Part shown: positions 24,401 through 35,739 of the stretch, in pieces
Numbering within the stretch: the stretch's first letter is position 1
How the letters are laid out: every line of letters begins with the position of its first letter
Origin: Neocallimastix lanati (nom. inval.)
Taxonomy: Eukaryota; Neocallimastigomycota; Neocallimastigomycetes; Neocallimastigales; Neocallimastigaceae
Reading direction: 5' to 3'
Length of the DNA: 64,000 bases
Assembly: GCA_016946835.1 (NCBI GenBank)
Contig: JACVTC010000001.1
Location: forward strand, 480,501-544,500
Made by a program: the position numbers and the translations under genes
Notes under the pieces: model-generated
The model's database searches: none
Seen by the model: only the letters and a program-made list of their open reading frames with translations
Told to the model about the DNA's origin: nothing

Positions 24401-26033
24401 TATTATCTGAATGTGAAAATTTATTATTGATTTCATTCGAAGTACAATTAGATAATGTTGATATATCTTTATCGATGTGGAAATTTTCAATTTTATTTAT
24501 TTCTCATCATTAGGATTTAATTTTAAACCTTTGATACAAAGCCTTTCATAATGTAAGACTAACTGCAAAAAATTGTACAAATGATATATTAGCATTTGCA
24601 TCATTTAATGCGTCAAATAAATTGAATTCTTTATGAACTTTGAGCATAAGAGTTGCTCTTAAAAGATCCGAGAATTTATTTTTCTCATTTTTAGGGATGA
24701 TTTCTTCTATATCTTCTATATCTTATTGAACATCTTGCATTATGCGTTTATCTTTTTCTTTTCTAATAGACTTCATGGTAGTTGTAATGTTTTCATTTTC
24801 AATAATAGTGGTATCAATAATGGTTGGATACTTTAATATAGGTTTCCTTCCACTTTTCTTCTTTGGAGTAGGGGGAGTATTCTGATTAGTATCTATATCT
24901 TTCATATTACCTTGATTAGAATTGTGAAGTCCACTAGTTGAATTCATCAATGCTTTTCTTTTTATTCTATCTTATAAAGTTTCTTCCTCATCAGAAGATT
25001 CTTCTGTACTAGAGTCTTCTGATAATTTTCTTTTAATAAATATATAATTTTCTATGTCATTACCTGAAGAATTATCAAAGGACGAATTATCCCTATTATT
25101 TTGATCTTCAATTTTATTAAATTTTAGGGAAGATTGAGAACTTCCCTTGTTTAATTTAAATTGTTTTCAGTATATTTTGATAAAATATTTTTTTTTCTTC
25201 TGCAATTTCATTTGTTCAAAAACGGGAGTATTTGCCAATTTGCAATGATAGCAAACATGGAGTTTCATGTTAGAAAAATCCTTTGTTTAACTTTACTACA
25301 TCGGATGAATACTAGTCGGTTTTTTGTTTATTTTCAACTATTTTATTTTGATATTGGGGTCTGGTATTATATCTGTTTTTCTTATTTGTATAATTATATT
25401 GTTTATACTGTTTTGAAGAGTTGTTGGAGAAGACGTTAGAAAAGGAGTTTCTTTTCATAACATATTATGCACCATAACAAGAAAATTCCTTATATGTGTT
25501 TTCAGTGTATTCCATAGCTTCTTCTAACTTGGAGAGACGCTTCATGAATAAGTATTCGTGGATTCTTCTTCCTTCTAAGCCTTTAATATATTAAAAGAGA
25601 AGTCTTTGTTCAGTAGGCTTCATATTATCATCAATTTCATTTAAAAGACCATTAAATTCTTCATTATATTAATTGATTTAATTTCAATTTTAATAGATTC
25701 AAGCTTAATTAAACGTTGCATCAAGAGATTATCAAATCCATAATAGTTTTTAATATGCTTAATAAAATCTTATACAGATTTCTTCTTAAATTTATTTAGA
25801 GTAGATAAACAGTAAGAGAAATATTCTTTATCCATGGCTCTAATAACAATGAGTTTTTGTTCCTTTTCTATTAAATGAAAGTATTTTTATTTAAAGGAGT
25901 AATGTTTTTAACAAACTTAAAATCCTTGTTAAAATTAGTTGTAGTTTTATCATACTTGTCAATCATTTGAGTGTAATATAAGGAAAAATTTTTCTTAAAG
26001 TTGAATTTTTAAAGTAGCTACAAGGAGGCTGGA

Positions 26034-26051
26034 AAGACCGATTCTCTACCA
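26034..26051 (-). promoter_or_regulatory. Primer binding site of gypsy D (tRNA 3'-end type)
   Basis: The minus strand reads TGGTAGAGAATCGG, two bases (AT) after the end of the 5' LTR. A TGG start pairing with a CCA tail is the standard arrangement. The tRNA is not identified. Gypsy N has nearly the same site at 63119. Confidence 0.65.
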
Positions 26052-26053
26052 AT

Positions 26054-26700
26054 TATTAAAAGGTTTACTTTTAGAATATTTTAAATATAAAAATTTTATT
26101 TATTAAAATATGAACTTGTAACTTTAAATTAAAGATTTTTGAAGTTCATAACACTCAGATATAAATAAATAAACAATATTTATTTATTAAATATAAAATT
26201 GGTTTTATTTATTTTATTAATATTCTTTTTTTATAAACGAGTTAAAGAACTACTGTTTTTTATAATGAAATTATTTTCTTTTATACTTCTTCTCGTATAT
26301 TTTTAGAAGTAAATTTTAACTATTTTTAGTTTTAATTTCTCTTTTAACTAATTATTACTTAAATTATGTTTATTTTTCTTAAAATAAAAATCTTCATATA
26401 TTATTAATATATTTCTAATTTAATAAATTATATAGTTTAGTATTTAAATAATTATAATTATTAAGATAAATATTTTCCAATATTATTAATATATTTCTAA
26501 TTTAATAAATTATATAATTTATTATTTAATCAATTATAATTATAAGTTTACATGTATTATGTATTAAGATATAATGTATAATATATTTTTTAAAATATTA
26601 ATTTTCATTGTTGTCATGAAATATTTTAATTATATAATTAAATTAATGTTAATCATCTTACATATTTATTTACTTTATATCATTTATATTCTTTTTATAA
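26054..26700 (-). repeat. 5' LTR of gypsy D
   Basis: About 647 bp, aligning throughout with 20701-21439. It has one tandem unit fewer than the 3' copy, which accounts for most of the length difference. Confidence 0.82.
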
Positions 26701-27549
26701 TTATTAAAAAAATTCTATATTATTCATTTTTAATGTAAATTTTATATATTATTAATTTTTAATTTTAAAATTAACTAATATATTTAATATAGTCATTATT
26801 GATTAACTCAAATATTTTTATTAATAATTTATTCATTTTCATTATCCAAAATGTAAAAAAAAAATAAAAAAGTACTAAATAATACACTCTGTATCTTAAT
26901 TGTTTATTTTGAAACACTTTTGGATTAATACATACTAATATATATATATTAATTCTTAACAAATCAAAATAATTAAATATTATATATATAGTACCTAAAT
27001 TTTTTTATACCAGTTCAACTTTTAAAAATCTATTGAATTATATATATTATATATAATTTAAGGGATATAAATAGTTACATCTGTGGATAATTATTAATGT
27101 TGATAAAAAGATAAAAGTCCTTTTTAATTTTAAATTAAATATTGTGATATTAAATTGTTCATATCTCTTAAGTTAGTAATCCTGTCACTATTAATGCTGT
27201 TAAGAGATCCACGTACCTTTATATTTTGCATTACATTTTATGTTATTAAACGGTTTATATCTCTTAAGGAAAGAATTCTATCATTATTAATGTAAATCAA
27301 TAATTATTTCAATAATAATAAAAGGAATAAAAAATTAGCAAAATCATAACTATTATAAAGGGAAACACCATGTAAATAGGATACATTGTAAAAAAGTTAA
27401 TTATATAAATAAAAATTATATTGAAAACAAGAAGAATATTTCTTCGAAGATTATAATAAATCATATAATTTTGAATCAAATAATAATTTTTGCATTTATT
27501 CAAAAAACCTTATGCCAATACAAAAATTAAAACATTACACGTGTAGTAA
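26701..27549. other. AT-rich spacer with a small direct repeat
   Basis: No gene is supported. About 27150-27199 and 27245-27293 form a direct repeat (TTATATCTCTTAAG and ATTATTAATG blocks, about 95 bp apart). The hydrophobic minus-strand frame at 27309-27503 looks like chance translation of T-rich DNA. Confidence 0.5.
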
Positions 27550-28145
27550 TTCATCAGAAAATAAGAAAAGCAATAAAATTTATAAAAATAAGTTAAACGT
27601 TTGGACACTTGATTCTCGGAACTACTTTTCATATTACCTGAGATTTAGAATATCTATCTGATATAACAAAGTTCAATAAAAGAATATACTTCACAAATGG
27701 AGAAAATGTAAAGCCGAAATTCATAGGAATATATAAAGGATACATTAATGATAATAAAATAAATTTAAAAAATGTTTTATATGTACCTGTATTCAAAAAG
27801 AATTTAATATCTATAGACTGTCTTAGCGATCAGTATGTTAAAACCCTTTTTCAAAAAATTAATAATAAAAATAATGTATCAATATAGAATAAAAATAATA
27901 ATAAAATATATAGTATTAGTGCAAATGAGTCCAAAACATATATTATATACACCTCTAAAAAAAGATTGAATTTAAAAATAATTTGTTATGTAACAATATT
28001 ACTTCTGAATCTGAAAAAGATGATAATTTGCAAATGTAGCATCGGAAATTAGGACATTTTAATATTAATAGTTTAAAAAGTATTGTATCAAAAATTGAAA
28101 TTAAAAACAAATGTAAAATGTGTGCTAACTCCGAATTGAAAAATA
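27550..28145 (+). mobile_element. Copia fragment E (protease to pre-integrase)
   Basis: Plus-strand remnant of a Ty1/copia pol: a protease-start signature near 27600 (VWTLDS), a middle stretch typical of the protease/GAG-pre-integrase region (NLKNVLYVPVFKKNLISI near 27765-27815), and the zinc segment HRKLGHFNINSLK...CKMC near 28040-28130. It ends abruptly where gypsy sequence begins. Broken fossil with several breaks. Confidence 0.75.
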
Positions 28146-29830
28146 ATCAAAATATTGAAAGAAATGATTGATATTGTTATATTAACAGAAGAAATTACTC
28201 ATAAATTTTCACCACATAAGATCCGTTTAAAAGCTAATACAAAGACAAAAAAATTAAGAAGTTATAGGTTAACAAAATTAAAATCAGAAATCTTAAAAGA
28301 ACTTAAAAAGATTATCAAGAAAGGATTGATAGAATAGTCTTGTTCAGAATGGCCATCTCTAGTAGTACTTATTCTCAAATATAATGTAAAGTGGCGTTTG
28401 TGCATTAGTCAACGATATGACAGAGAAAGATTCATATTCAGTTTCCTATAGATGAATTTTTTGATAGTCTTGGAGCCTAAATATTTACAACTCTTGATTT
28501 ATTTTTTGATTTCCATCAAATCTTAATAGATGAATAAAGTGTGGAAATAACCACTTTCACTACTAATTTTGGAAATTATCAATTCAAAGTTATGCCTTTT
28601 AGACTTAACAAAATTCCTTCCACCTTCCAAAAAGAAATGAATAAAATCTTATTCCCTATTATTGGGATATTCGTTTATGTTTATATTGAAGATATTTTAA
28701 TCTATTCCAAAAGTATCTAGGAACACTTAGTTCACATCAAACAAGTCTTAGAAATATTCAAGAAAAACGATCTAAAAATTAATATCGAAAAGCGCCATTT
28801 CCTACAAAATGAAATTTATGTATTAGACCACATACTTACTATTAAAGGATTAAGCCCAATGGAAAGTAAAATAATAGCAATTAAAAAATGGGAAGTCCCT
28901 TCATCACTCCATGAATTAAGATCATTTCATGGAGCAGTATGATATTATCATGACTTTATTCCTAGGTGTGCACAATTTACCTCTCCCTTATGCAAATTAT
29001 TGAAAAAGAACACTAAATATGAATGGAATAAAGAATAGGAAAGTTTCGAACTCTTAAAAGAAAAATTAATCAATGCAACTATTCTAAAATTCTCTTTATT
29101 TGATAAACCTTTTAACATTAGAATCGACGCTTCGTATAATGGAATTGGTAGTATTCTTTTACAAAAAGAAGAAGAAACTTACAAAGAATATCCAGTATAA
29201 TAAGTAGAAGTTTGAAGAAAGCAGAAAAAGAACTATGGTATCACAGATTTGGAAGGAACCTCTTTATTTTATTGTATGACTAAATTTAAATTTTATACTG
29301 AAGGAAACTCTTTACTCACAACTATTTACACAGATCAATGTTATACAAATAAATGCGTAAATAATACTTGTGTATACAATTTGGTGAGTGTAACGGAGAA
29401 TGTTACGTACCTGATCATAAACCATTTGTTGGTTTATTTAAGAAAAAAGAACCTTTGAATTCAAGACAGACAAGATGGTGTCTAACCGCTAATTTATTTG
29501 GAATTAATATAAAATATGAATCAGGTAAAAAGAATGCTTTAGCTGATGCGCTTTTATGAATGAAAAGTAAGGAAGATCGAAAAGTTTTGTTAATTAAAAT
29601 AACTAATGGAAATAATGAAGAATTGTTATCAAAAATTAAAAAGAATTTGTCAATAAAAAATTTACAGTTATTTACGAGATTAATTTATCAATAACGGAAA
29701 TTACAGAAAACTAATAACAGATGAAAATGAAAAATTCAAATTAATCTTAATAGCTCATAATATAGGCAACGAAGGATATTATAAGACATATCAAAGACTC
29801 AAAAAATTTCCAAATGGAACACTTCTTTAC
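28146..29830 (+). mobile_element. Gypsy fragment F (RT to start of integrase)
   Basis: Plus-strand Ty3/gypsy pol remnant. RT start lies near 28155-28340 (HKIRLKANTKTKKLRSYRLT), the RT core around 28360-28760, and RNase H at about 29100-29560 (RIDASYNGIGSILLQKEEE; YESGKKNALADAL). A start of integrase is near 29745-29810 (GNEGYYKTYQRLKKF). Gag, protease and LTRs are absent. It is broken in many places (ten or more), so it is old. Its left edge joins copia E and its right edge joins a leader fragment of opposite strand. Confidence 0.78.
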
Positions 29831-30040
29831 AATCTCTAAATTATCTTCGACCATTTTATAAAAAAATAATTTTTAAATTTAAATTTTAAAATTAAAAAAA
29901 TATATAATTTTAATTTCAAGATTTCAATTTAATTTTTCATTTTAATATTTTATAATTAATTTTCTGACTGTTAAATATATATTAATGACATTAAAATATT
30001 GACAATTTTTTAACACTCAAAGTTGAATCATTGAGACTCT
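29831..30040 (-). mobile_element. Orphan gypsy leader fragment (J family)
   Basis: 29831-30012 matches 38640-38846, the leader and first gag codons of gypsy J, in the same orientation (minus). The fragment extends further upstream than J does and preserves a primer-site motif at 30022-30034. Nothing of the element body follows; it abuts gypsy F directly. Confidence 0.75.
30022..30034 (-). promoter_or_regulatory. Putative primer binding site, J-family gypsy (half-tRNA-Lys type)
   Basis: The plus strand TGAGACTCTTAAT is the third copy of the tRNA-Lys(CUU) anticodon-arm block, located upstream of a gypsy leader as expected. The flanks differ from the other two sites. Confidence 0.5.
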
Positions 30041-30990
30041 TAATTTTATATAATTAATGTTGAAATTGTTATATTTTTATTTATGTATTTTGTTAAAAAC
30101 TTTTATTATTATTATTATTATATAATTTTATGTTATAATAATTTAAATGAAACATGATTTTCATAATTCACTACTAAAGTACATAAAATTTTATACATAA
30201 AATATTTTATAATAAATCATATTAATTATTTTTGAACTTTACTTCTAACAAGATGCAAATTTAAATATTACTGATTATTTTATTGACCATCTAAATACTT
30301 TCACTTCAGAAGAAAGTGTTTCTATATTATACATAAATTATATAAATTATACGGACCAACAAAAAGATGGGGATTATCATTTAAATTAAATGGAATCCTA
30401 AAGAATATTGAATATAAAAATTTTAAATTTCTCGTAATTGATAATTTTTATAACATTAAAAAACAGCTATACCAATTAATTGAACAAAAAGCTCTTGGTA
30501 AAGCAATCTTTTACACTGTTCTTTTAACTCGTTTTAAAATTTAATTAAAAAATTTTATTGATTTTTAATTAGAATAAATAAAACATAACAGTATAAATTC
30601 TTATTCAATTTATCGCATTATTATATTTTTTAATAACTAAGTATTGCTATCTATCGTCCTTCTGAATATTACATTTTATTATGTAAAATGGATTAAACAT
30701 GAATAAATCTATCCTTTATTTATTTATAATTTTGTTTTTAATACAGCAATTATTTCTAGAATTTTCTTAAAGGCATAATTTATATGATGAAAATTAATCT
30801 ATTTGACTTTATTTCTTTTTAGATTAATTATAATATAATATTACATTTAAATTATTATATATATAATTATAACATACAAAATATAAATCAACATGAACTT
30901 CTAGTTTAAGATTATTATACAAATTTTATATCATAATTAGAATAATTTTTAATGTATCAAAATATTTTCAACACATTATACTAATATTCA
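30041..30990. other. AT-rich spacer, possible unrecognised coding remnant
   Basis: About 30300-30543 on the plus strand is open for about 75 codons, containing KRWGLSFKLNGILKN and QLYQLIEQKALGKAIF, and ends in TAA. I do not recognise it. It could be a gag fragment of a copia element or chance. The remainder is plain AT-rich DNA. Part of 30041-30200 may be LTR of the orphan leader. Confidence 0.35.
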
Positions 30991-31620
30991 TAATTCAGGT
31001 TCTCATTTTTTCCTGGATGCTTTGCTAACAGAGAAAAAGATATTAGGTCTAGTATATATAGCTAAATGCAATAAACCTCCTATAGCTTGTCTGTACCTCA
31101 GAGAATAGAATTTTCTACTTCTTAACTTTTCATCTTTTACTGGTGTTCTATTTGAAAATTGTTTATATTATAATGATTTATCTCGAATTTAATATTTCTT
31201 CTAAATATTTACTTTGATGAATTAAATATCCATCTTTGAATTTAATAATTTTCATTACTATAATATAGTATATCTTGCCTATATCAGTAGCTTTGAGGTT
31301 TTCATTAATTAATATCTTAGTTTTATTTACTTCTCTGTTTGTTCAAGCTATTATGATATCATCAACATAAACCTCTAAAATACATATTTTTTTGTTATTA
31401 TGTTTAATAATATAAATGTAGGGGTCAATTTTAAATCTTTCAGATCTCATTTTAATCAATGTTTTATTAAAAGTTTCATTCCACATCCTACCATTTTGAT
31501 TTAAATCATATTAAACTTTATTTAATTTACAGTACTGATCTCTTTTCTCCCTCAGGTAATTTTATATAAACTTCAACGTCTTATTTTTTCATTTAATTAT
31601 ACTATTTATATAAATCTATT
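30991..31620 (-). mobile_element. Copia fragment G (reverse transcriptase)
   Basis: Minus-strand copia RT motifs are clear: VYVDDIII near 31340-31375 and RQAIGGLLHLAIYTRPNIFF near 31020-31110, with the preceding NRTPVKDEKLRSRKF. Toward 31560-31620 an earlier RT stretch is visible. No other domain or LTR is present. Broken fossil with several breaks. Confidence 0.75.
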
Positions 31621-32046
31621 TGATGTATAGATAAATGGTAAAATAACGCCTATCTAATGATAGTCTTTTGATATTCTTTTGGTTACATGACGTATCTATA
31701 AGCAGTTAGAATTATATGTCTCTGTATCCTGTTTGATTATCTCATTATTATTAAAGAAATCATTAAATACTACTTGCACTATTATTATATATATATTTTA
31801 TAATTAATATATTGCTATAGCTTATATAATTAATATAACAGTTTGGCTAAATATAATTAAATAAACAATAAAACTAAATCATATATATATCAACAATATA
31901 GCTTTATAATTCATATATAACTAGTTTGGCTAATATTTAATATATTAACAGTTTAGCTAATAAATTCTAATAGATAATAATATAATAATTTAAAGTAAAT
32001 CATTTAAGTGCATATATAAATTAATTATTAACATTAACAATCTGGA
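31621..32046. other. AT-rich spacer
   Basis: No frame or recognisable motif. 31790-32040 is a monotonous AT sequence with a recurring GTTTGGCTAA/GTTTAGCTAA word. It may be LTR remnant of the gag piece that follows. Confidence 0.4.
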
Positions 32047-32345
32047 AGAACTAAATTGTATATTTCAAAACCTTAACCTTGATGATAACATGGAAGGTCA
32101 ACACCAAATTCAACAACCACACCAACAACCGATCTCCCCTACTGGGGTTACAATTGAAAATTATAAATGATCCACCATTATTTTCTGGATCTACCAAGGA
32201 TCTTGATGGCTTTTTAACTCGAGTGGAATTGGCAATTGAGGTGAATCCTCATAGATTCCCCGATGATAGAAGAAGAGTAATGTTTGTAATTTCTTATTTA
32301 TATAACGATGATACGGGCTGGGTTGGAACACTAATATATTCAAAA
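32047..32345 (+). mobile_element. Gypsy gag fragment H
   Basis: The plus-strand frame contains PPLFSGSTKDLDGFLTRVEL and NPHRFPDDRRRVMFVISYL, a pattern typical of the retrotransposon gag (capsid) domain of Ty3/gypsy elements (target, hydrophobic core, F..D..KV.F..SYL). It stops at about 32340 in an A-rich stretch. Only this piece survives. Confidence 0.75.
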
Positions 32346-32936
32346 CAAAAAAAAAAATAAATATTAACACATGAAGATAAAAAAATAAATCTGGAAAAAA
32401 AAATTAATTTTTAAAATATTCTTTATTTATATTTAAAATTAAAATTTTTGTTCCAAGTATTAAAAAGAAAGAAATTTATTCTTTTTATACTTTTTTTTTA
32501 TTACATTTTATTTAATTATTACATTCTAAAAAAAAAAATACTATTCTAACTATTTTTATTTGAACTTTTAATTATTCTAAATTATTTTTAATATAATTTA
32601 TATTGCTAAAAAAATAATATTTATTAAATTAAACTATAAAAATTAAATCTTGAGGTTGTATCACGAAGGGAGTTCCCGGCGGTAGCTTCTTCTTGATATT
32701 GTCTTCAGAGAGAAAATTATACAGAATTGATGTTTTCTGTATTTTAGTTCATTTTTATTTTAATAAAGATTTAATTAAGTTTTTATACTTATTTTATTTA
32801 TATCATATTTCAAATGTTTAGAGAATATTATACAGAAATTTATAATTCTGTATATCATATCAAATATTTATCGTAATAGGTTTTTATTGTACTTAATATA
32901 AAAAAATAAGATTTAATAATAATTTAAATTATATTT

Positions 32937-33430
32937 AATTTTTAATATGAATATTTAATAGAAATTTTTTATTATATTTGATATTAATAAAAGATATTTA
33001 TAAGTATATTCAATAATAATTTTATTATATTTAATAATAATAAAGGATTTTAATAAGAATATTTAATAGTAATAATTTTTATTATATTTGATATTAATAA
33101 AAGAAATTTATAAGAATATTTAATAATAATTTAATTATATTTATTAATTTTTATTATAATTTTATATTAATAAAATGATTTAAATAAGAATATTTAATAA
33201 TAATTTTTATTATATTTAATATTAATAAAAGATTTTAATAATAAGATTTAATATTAATTTTTATTATATTTGATATTAATAAAAGAAATTTATAAGAATA
33301 TTTAAATAATAATTTAATTAGATTTAATAATTTTTGTTATAATTTTATATTAATAAAAGATTTTAATAAGAATATTTAATAATAATTTAATTATATTTAA
33401 TAATATATATTAGTGATAATATATTTTAAA
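32937..33430. repeat. AT minisatellite, degenerate ~55-bp unit
   Basis: Repeats of TTATTATATTTGATATTAAT and AAAAGA(A)TTTATAAGAATATT recur about eight to nine times with drift. A longer period of roughly 165 bp is visible between about 33095 and 33400. Confidence 0.7.
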
Positions 33431-33800
33431 AATAGGTTTATTACTTTTATAGAACTATTAGTAATAGAATATTATTTAATTTTATTATATTTTTAAATAA
33501 AGTATTTAAGATTATTATCTATTATTAATATTATTATAAATGGGTTGTATTTTGGAAGTATTACTAATTTTAATGACAAGGATCATATGGTTAAGTAAAT
33601 TATATTTTAATCTTTAGTAATCATATTAATGTTATTAGTAATAAATTATCTGTATTAGTAATATTTGTAAAATAGAATTTTCTTTAATGATAAAATATTG
33701 ATAGAATAAATCATATTAATAATAATATTGATATTAATAATATAATATTATTTTTAATAATAAAGTATTGATATTGATAAAGAATTGATATTAATAATAA

Positions 33801-33927
33801 TAAATTGAGCATTAGTAATAATTTGGCAGTAAAAGAACATAAAAAAGTTCTCAAAGTAAGGAAATAAATAATTTAATTTTAGTGGTTAAGTTATTTCGAG
33901 AGAAAATAACAAAATTAACATTATTTT
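33801..33927 (+). repeat. Dispersed repeat R2, copy 1
   Basis: About 127 bases matching the reverse complement of 56827-56951 at roughly 80% by eye, sharing CATTAGTAATAATTTGG, CTCAAAGTAAGGAAATAAAT and TTAACATTATTT. A weaker same-strand copy lies at about 34735-34860. Confidence 0.65.
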
Positions 33928-35739
33928 TTCGTTCCTAAACAGAATTGTTAAGGTTCGGAGAGAGAAAATAAAAATAAGTAATTATATTATTTATTAATTA
34001 TTAAAAATTACAATATTTAAAGAAATTACAATTGTTAAAATTATTCTCTTTTTTTTTTAATATTTTACATTTATTTATATTCTTTTAAAATAATTGAAAT
34101 GTTAAAGCCATTTCTTTACATAATGCAAATTTATTATTATAGAACATTTTATAGTATTTTTTTAATTATTAATATAATTTTTATTTAATTTATAAATTAT
34201 AATTATATATTAATTTATAACTAATTATTTATTACTATTCTACTGAATTATATATTTCAAAAGACTTTTTTATCATTTTACAGAATTTAATTCTGTGGTT
34301 TAGTAATATTTATTTAATTAATAAGCTTACTTTTACTACTTTTAGAAAAAATAATATTATTTAAATTGCTAAAATAATATTTATAATAATTCTTCGGATT
34401 TATAATATATTGTTTATAAAAAAACATATAATAATAATATAAATATTTTCTTTTTAAATTTATTTTTCATTAGTGATAATTAATAAAATATTTAATTTGG
34501 AATTTTCCAAAGAAATAGATAATATTGATAAGTTTAATATTAATAAAAGAAATATTAATAAATTTTTGTTAAAGTATTAATAAAATTGATAAAATAAACT
34601 ATATAATATTGATAAGGATTTTAATAATAATAAGTTATTGGTAAGATTAATAAAAATAATATTGATAGGGAATTAATATTAATAATAACTTGAAATAGGA
34701 TAATTTAATTTGTACTAATTAGGAATAAAGATTAAATTATTAGAATATAGAAAGTTCCAAAAAAATAAAGAATCAAATAATTTGTTTAAGGGTTAAATGA
34801 ATCATGTATGATGAATAACTAAAATAACATTATTTGGGGATTCTTAATCAGAATGTAAGAATATAGATTTATTTCTTATAAAATAATCTATATTCTTATT
34901 TAATTAATTTATATTTCATTTATATTTCAATATTTATTAATATGTAAAAATATATATTAATTTATTCAATTAATATATTGAGAAAATAATGGAAACAAAT
35001 TTGTTGTAATGTATTAATTTATCAAAAATATTATTTATATTTTATTGTTTTAATTAATTGATAATTTATAAGATTTTAGTAAAATCGGTTAATTAAGTTT
35101 TTTCCCAATATTATTATGATAGGGTTTTTATTAATTAATACGATGATTAATATATTGGAATATTAATCGAAGTTATTTATGTTTTTCTACTAATCTTTTC
35201 CTGAATATCAATTTGTTAAGATTAGATACTTTTATTTGATTTGTTAATTTCATCTTATCTATTTTATTTATTTAATAATCTCATCTATTAAAATAATTAT
35301 AAATAAAAAAGTATAAAAGAACTCAAATTTCTTTGAATAAAGAAATTAGAGTTATTATTATATAACTATAAATTATAAAAGAAAACAAAACTCTTTTCTT
35401 GTCAATATTAATATTTAGTGTTTATAATAAACTCTATATAAGTATAAATTTTTTATATTTAAAAATTTATTATTATATTATTTTTATTATTTTGTATTTT
35501 AATAAGAAACAGTTATTTGAATATTTATCATATATATATTATTACAAATTTTTTCAAAATAATAACAGAGTATAAAAATATAGAAAAATTACATGTTATT
35601 TATATAAAATTATTTGTTTAGAGGTATTAATGTTATTCACTAACTTTTAACTTTATTTTATTGGATATTAATAAACTATTTTTAATATTTTAATATAATA
35701 TATTTGTATACTATTTTTTAGATAAAAGAGGGTTTTAAT

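Larger units (their letters stand above)
20701..26700 (-). mobile_element. Gypsy element D with both LTRs, old, broken
   Basis: A Ty3/gypsy element on the minus strand, flanked by recognisable LTRs. Gag is spread over about 24700-26030, with a CYHC-type remnant near 25230. Protease (VLIDTGSEL) is near 24295-24320. RT lies at about 23400-23840 (LRPYKVSLK, WRMCMDYRRI, FPAIDLFSCFHQIPM) and RNase H at about 22900-23310 ([17 protein letters not shown]). Integrase lies at about 21600-22800 (AHLVSYEGIAKTLARLQEAY, YYWKGIRNEVEETV). It is broken in well over ten places. LTR copies differ by many substitutions and by tandem-repeat number, so it is clearly older than B and C. Confidence 0.88.
32346..35739. 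other. AT-rich region with degenerate repeats
   Basis: No coding frame. It holds a GC-richer patch at about 32650-32720 (TATCACGAAGGGAGTTCCC), an AT minisatellite at about 32937-33430, and two copies of a dispersed repeat at 33801-33927 and about 34735-34860. The patch and repeats could be LTR sequence of gypsy H or J, but no paired LTR was found. Confidence 0.5.

Noticed and set aside
7050-26700. DIRS or Polinton-type elements
   Set aside because: No tyrosine recombinase, methylase, protein-primed polymerase or capsid motifs; every recognisable domain set is gag-PR-IN-RT-RH (copia) or gag-PR-RT-RH-IN (gypsy).
27309-27503. Minus-strand hydrophobic frame that could be a small membrane protein
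   Set aside because: T-rich low-complexity translation next to copia E, without start context, introns or similarity.
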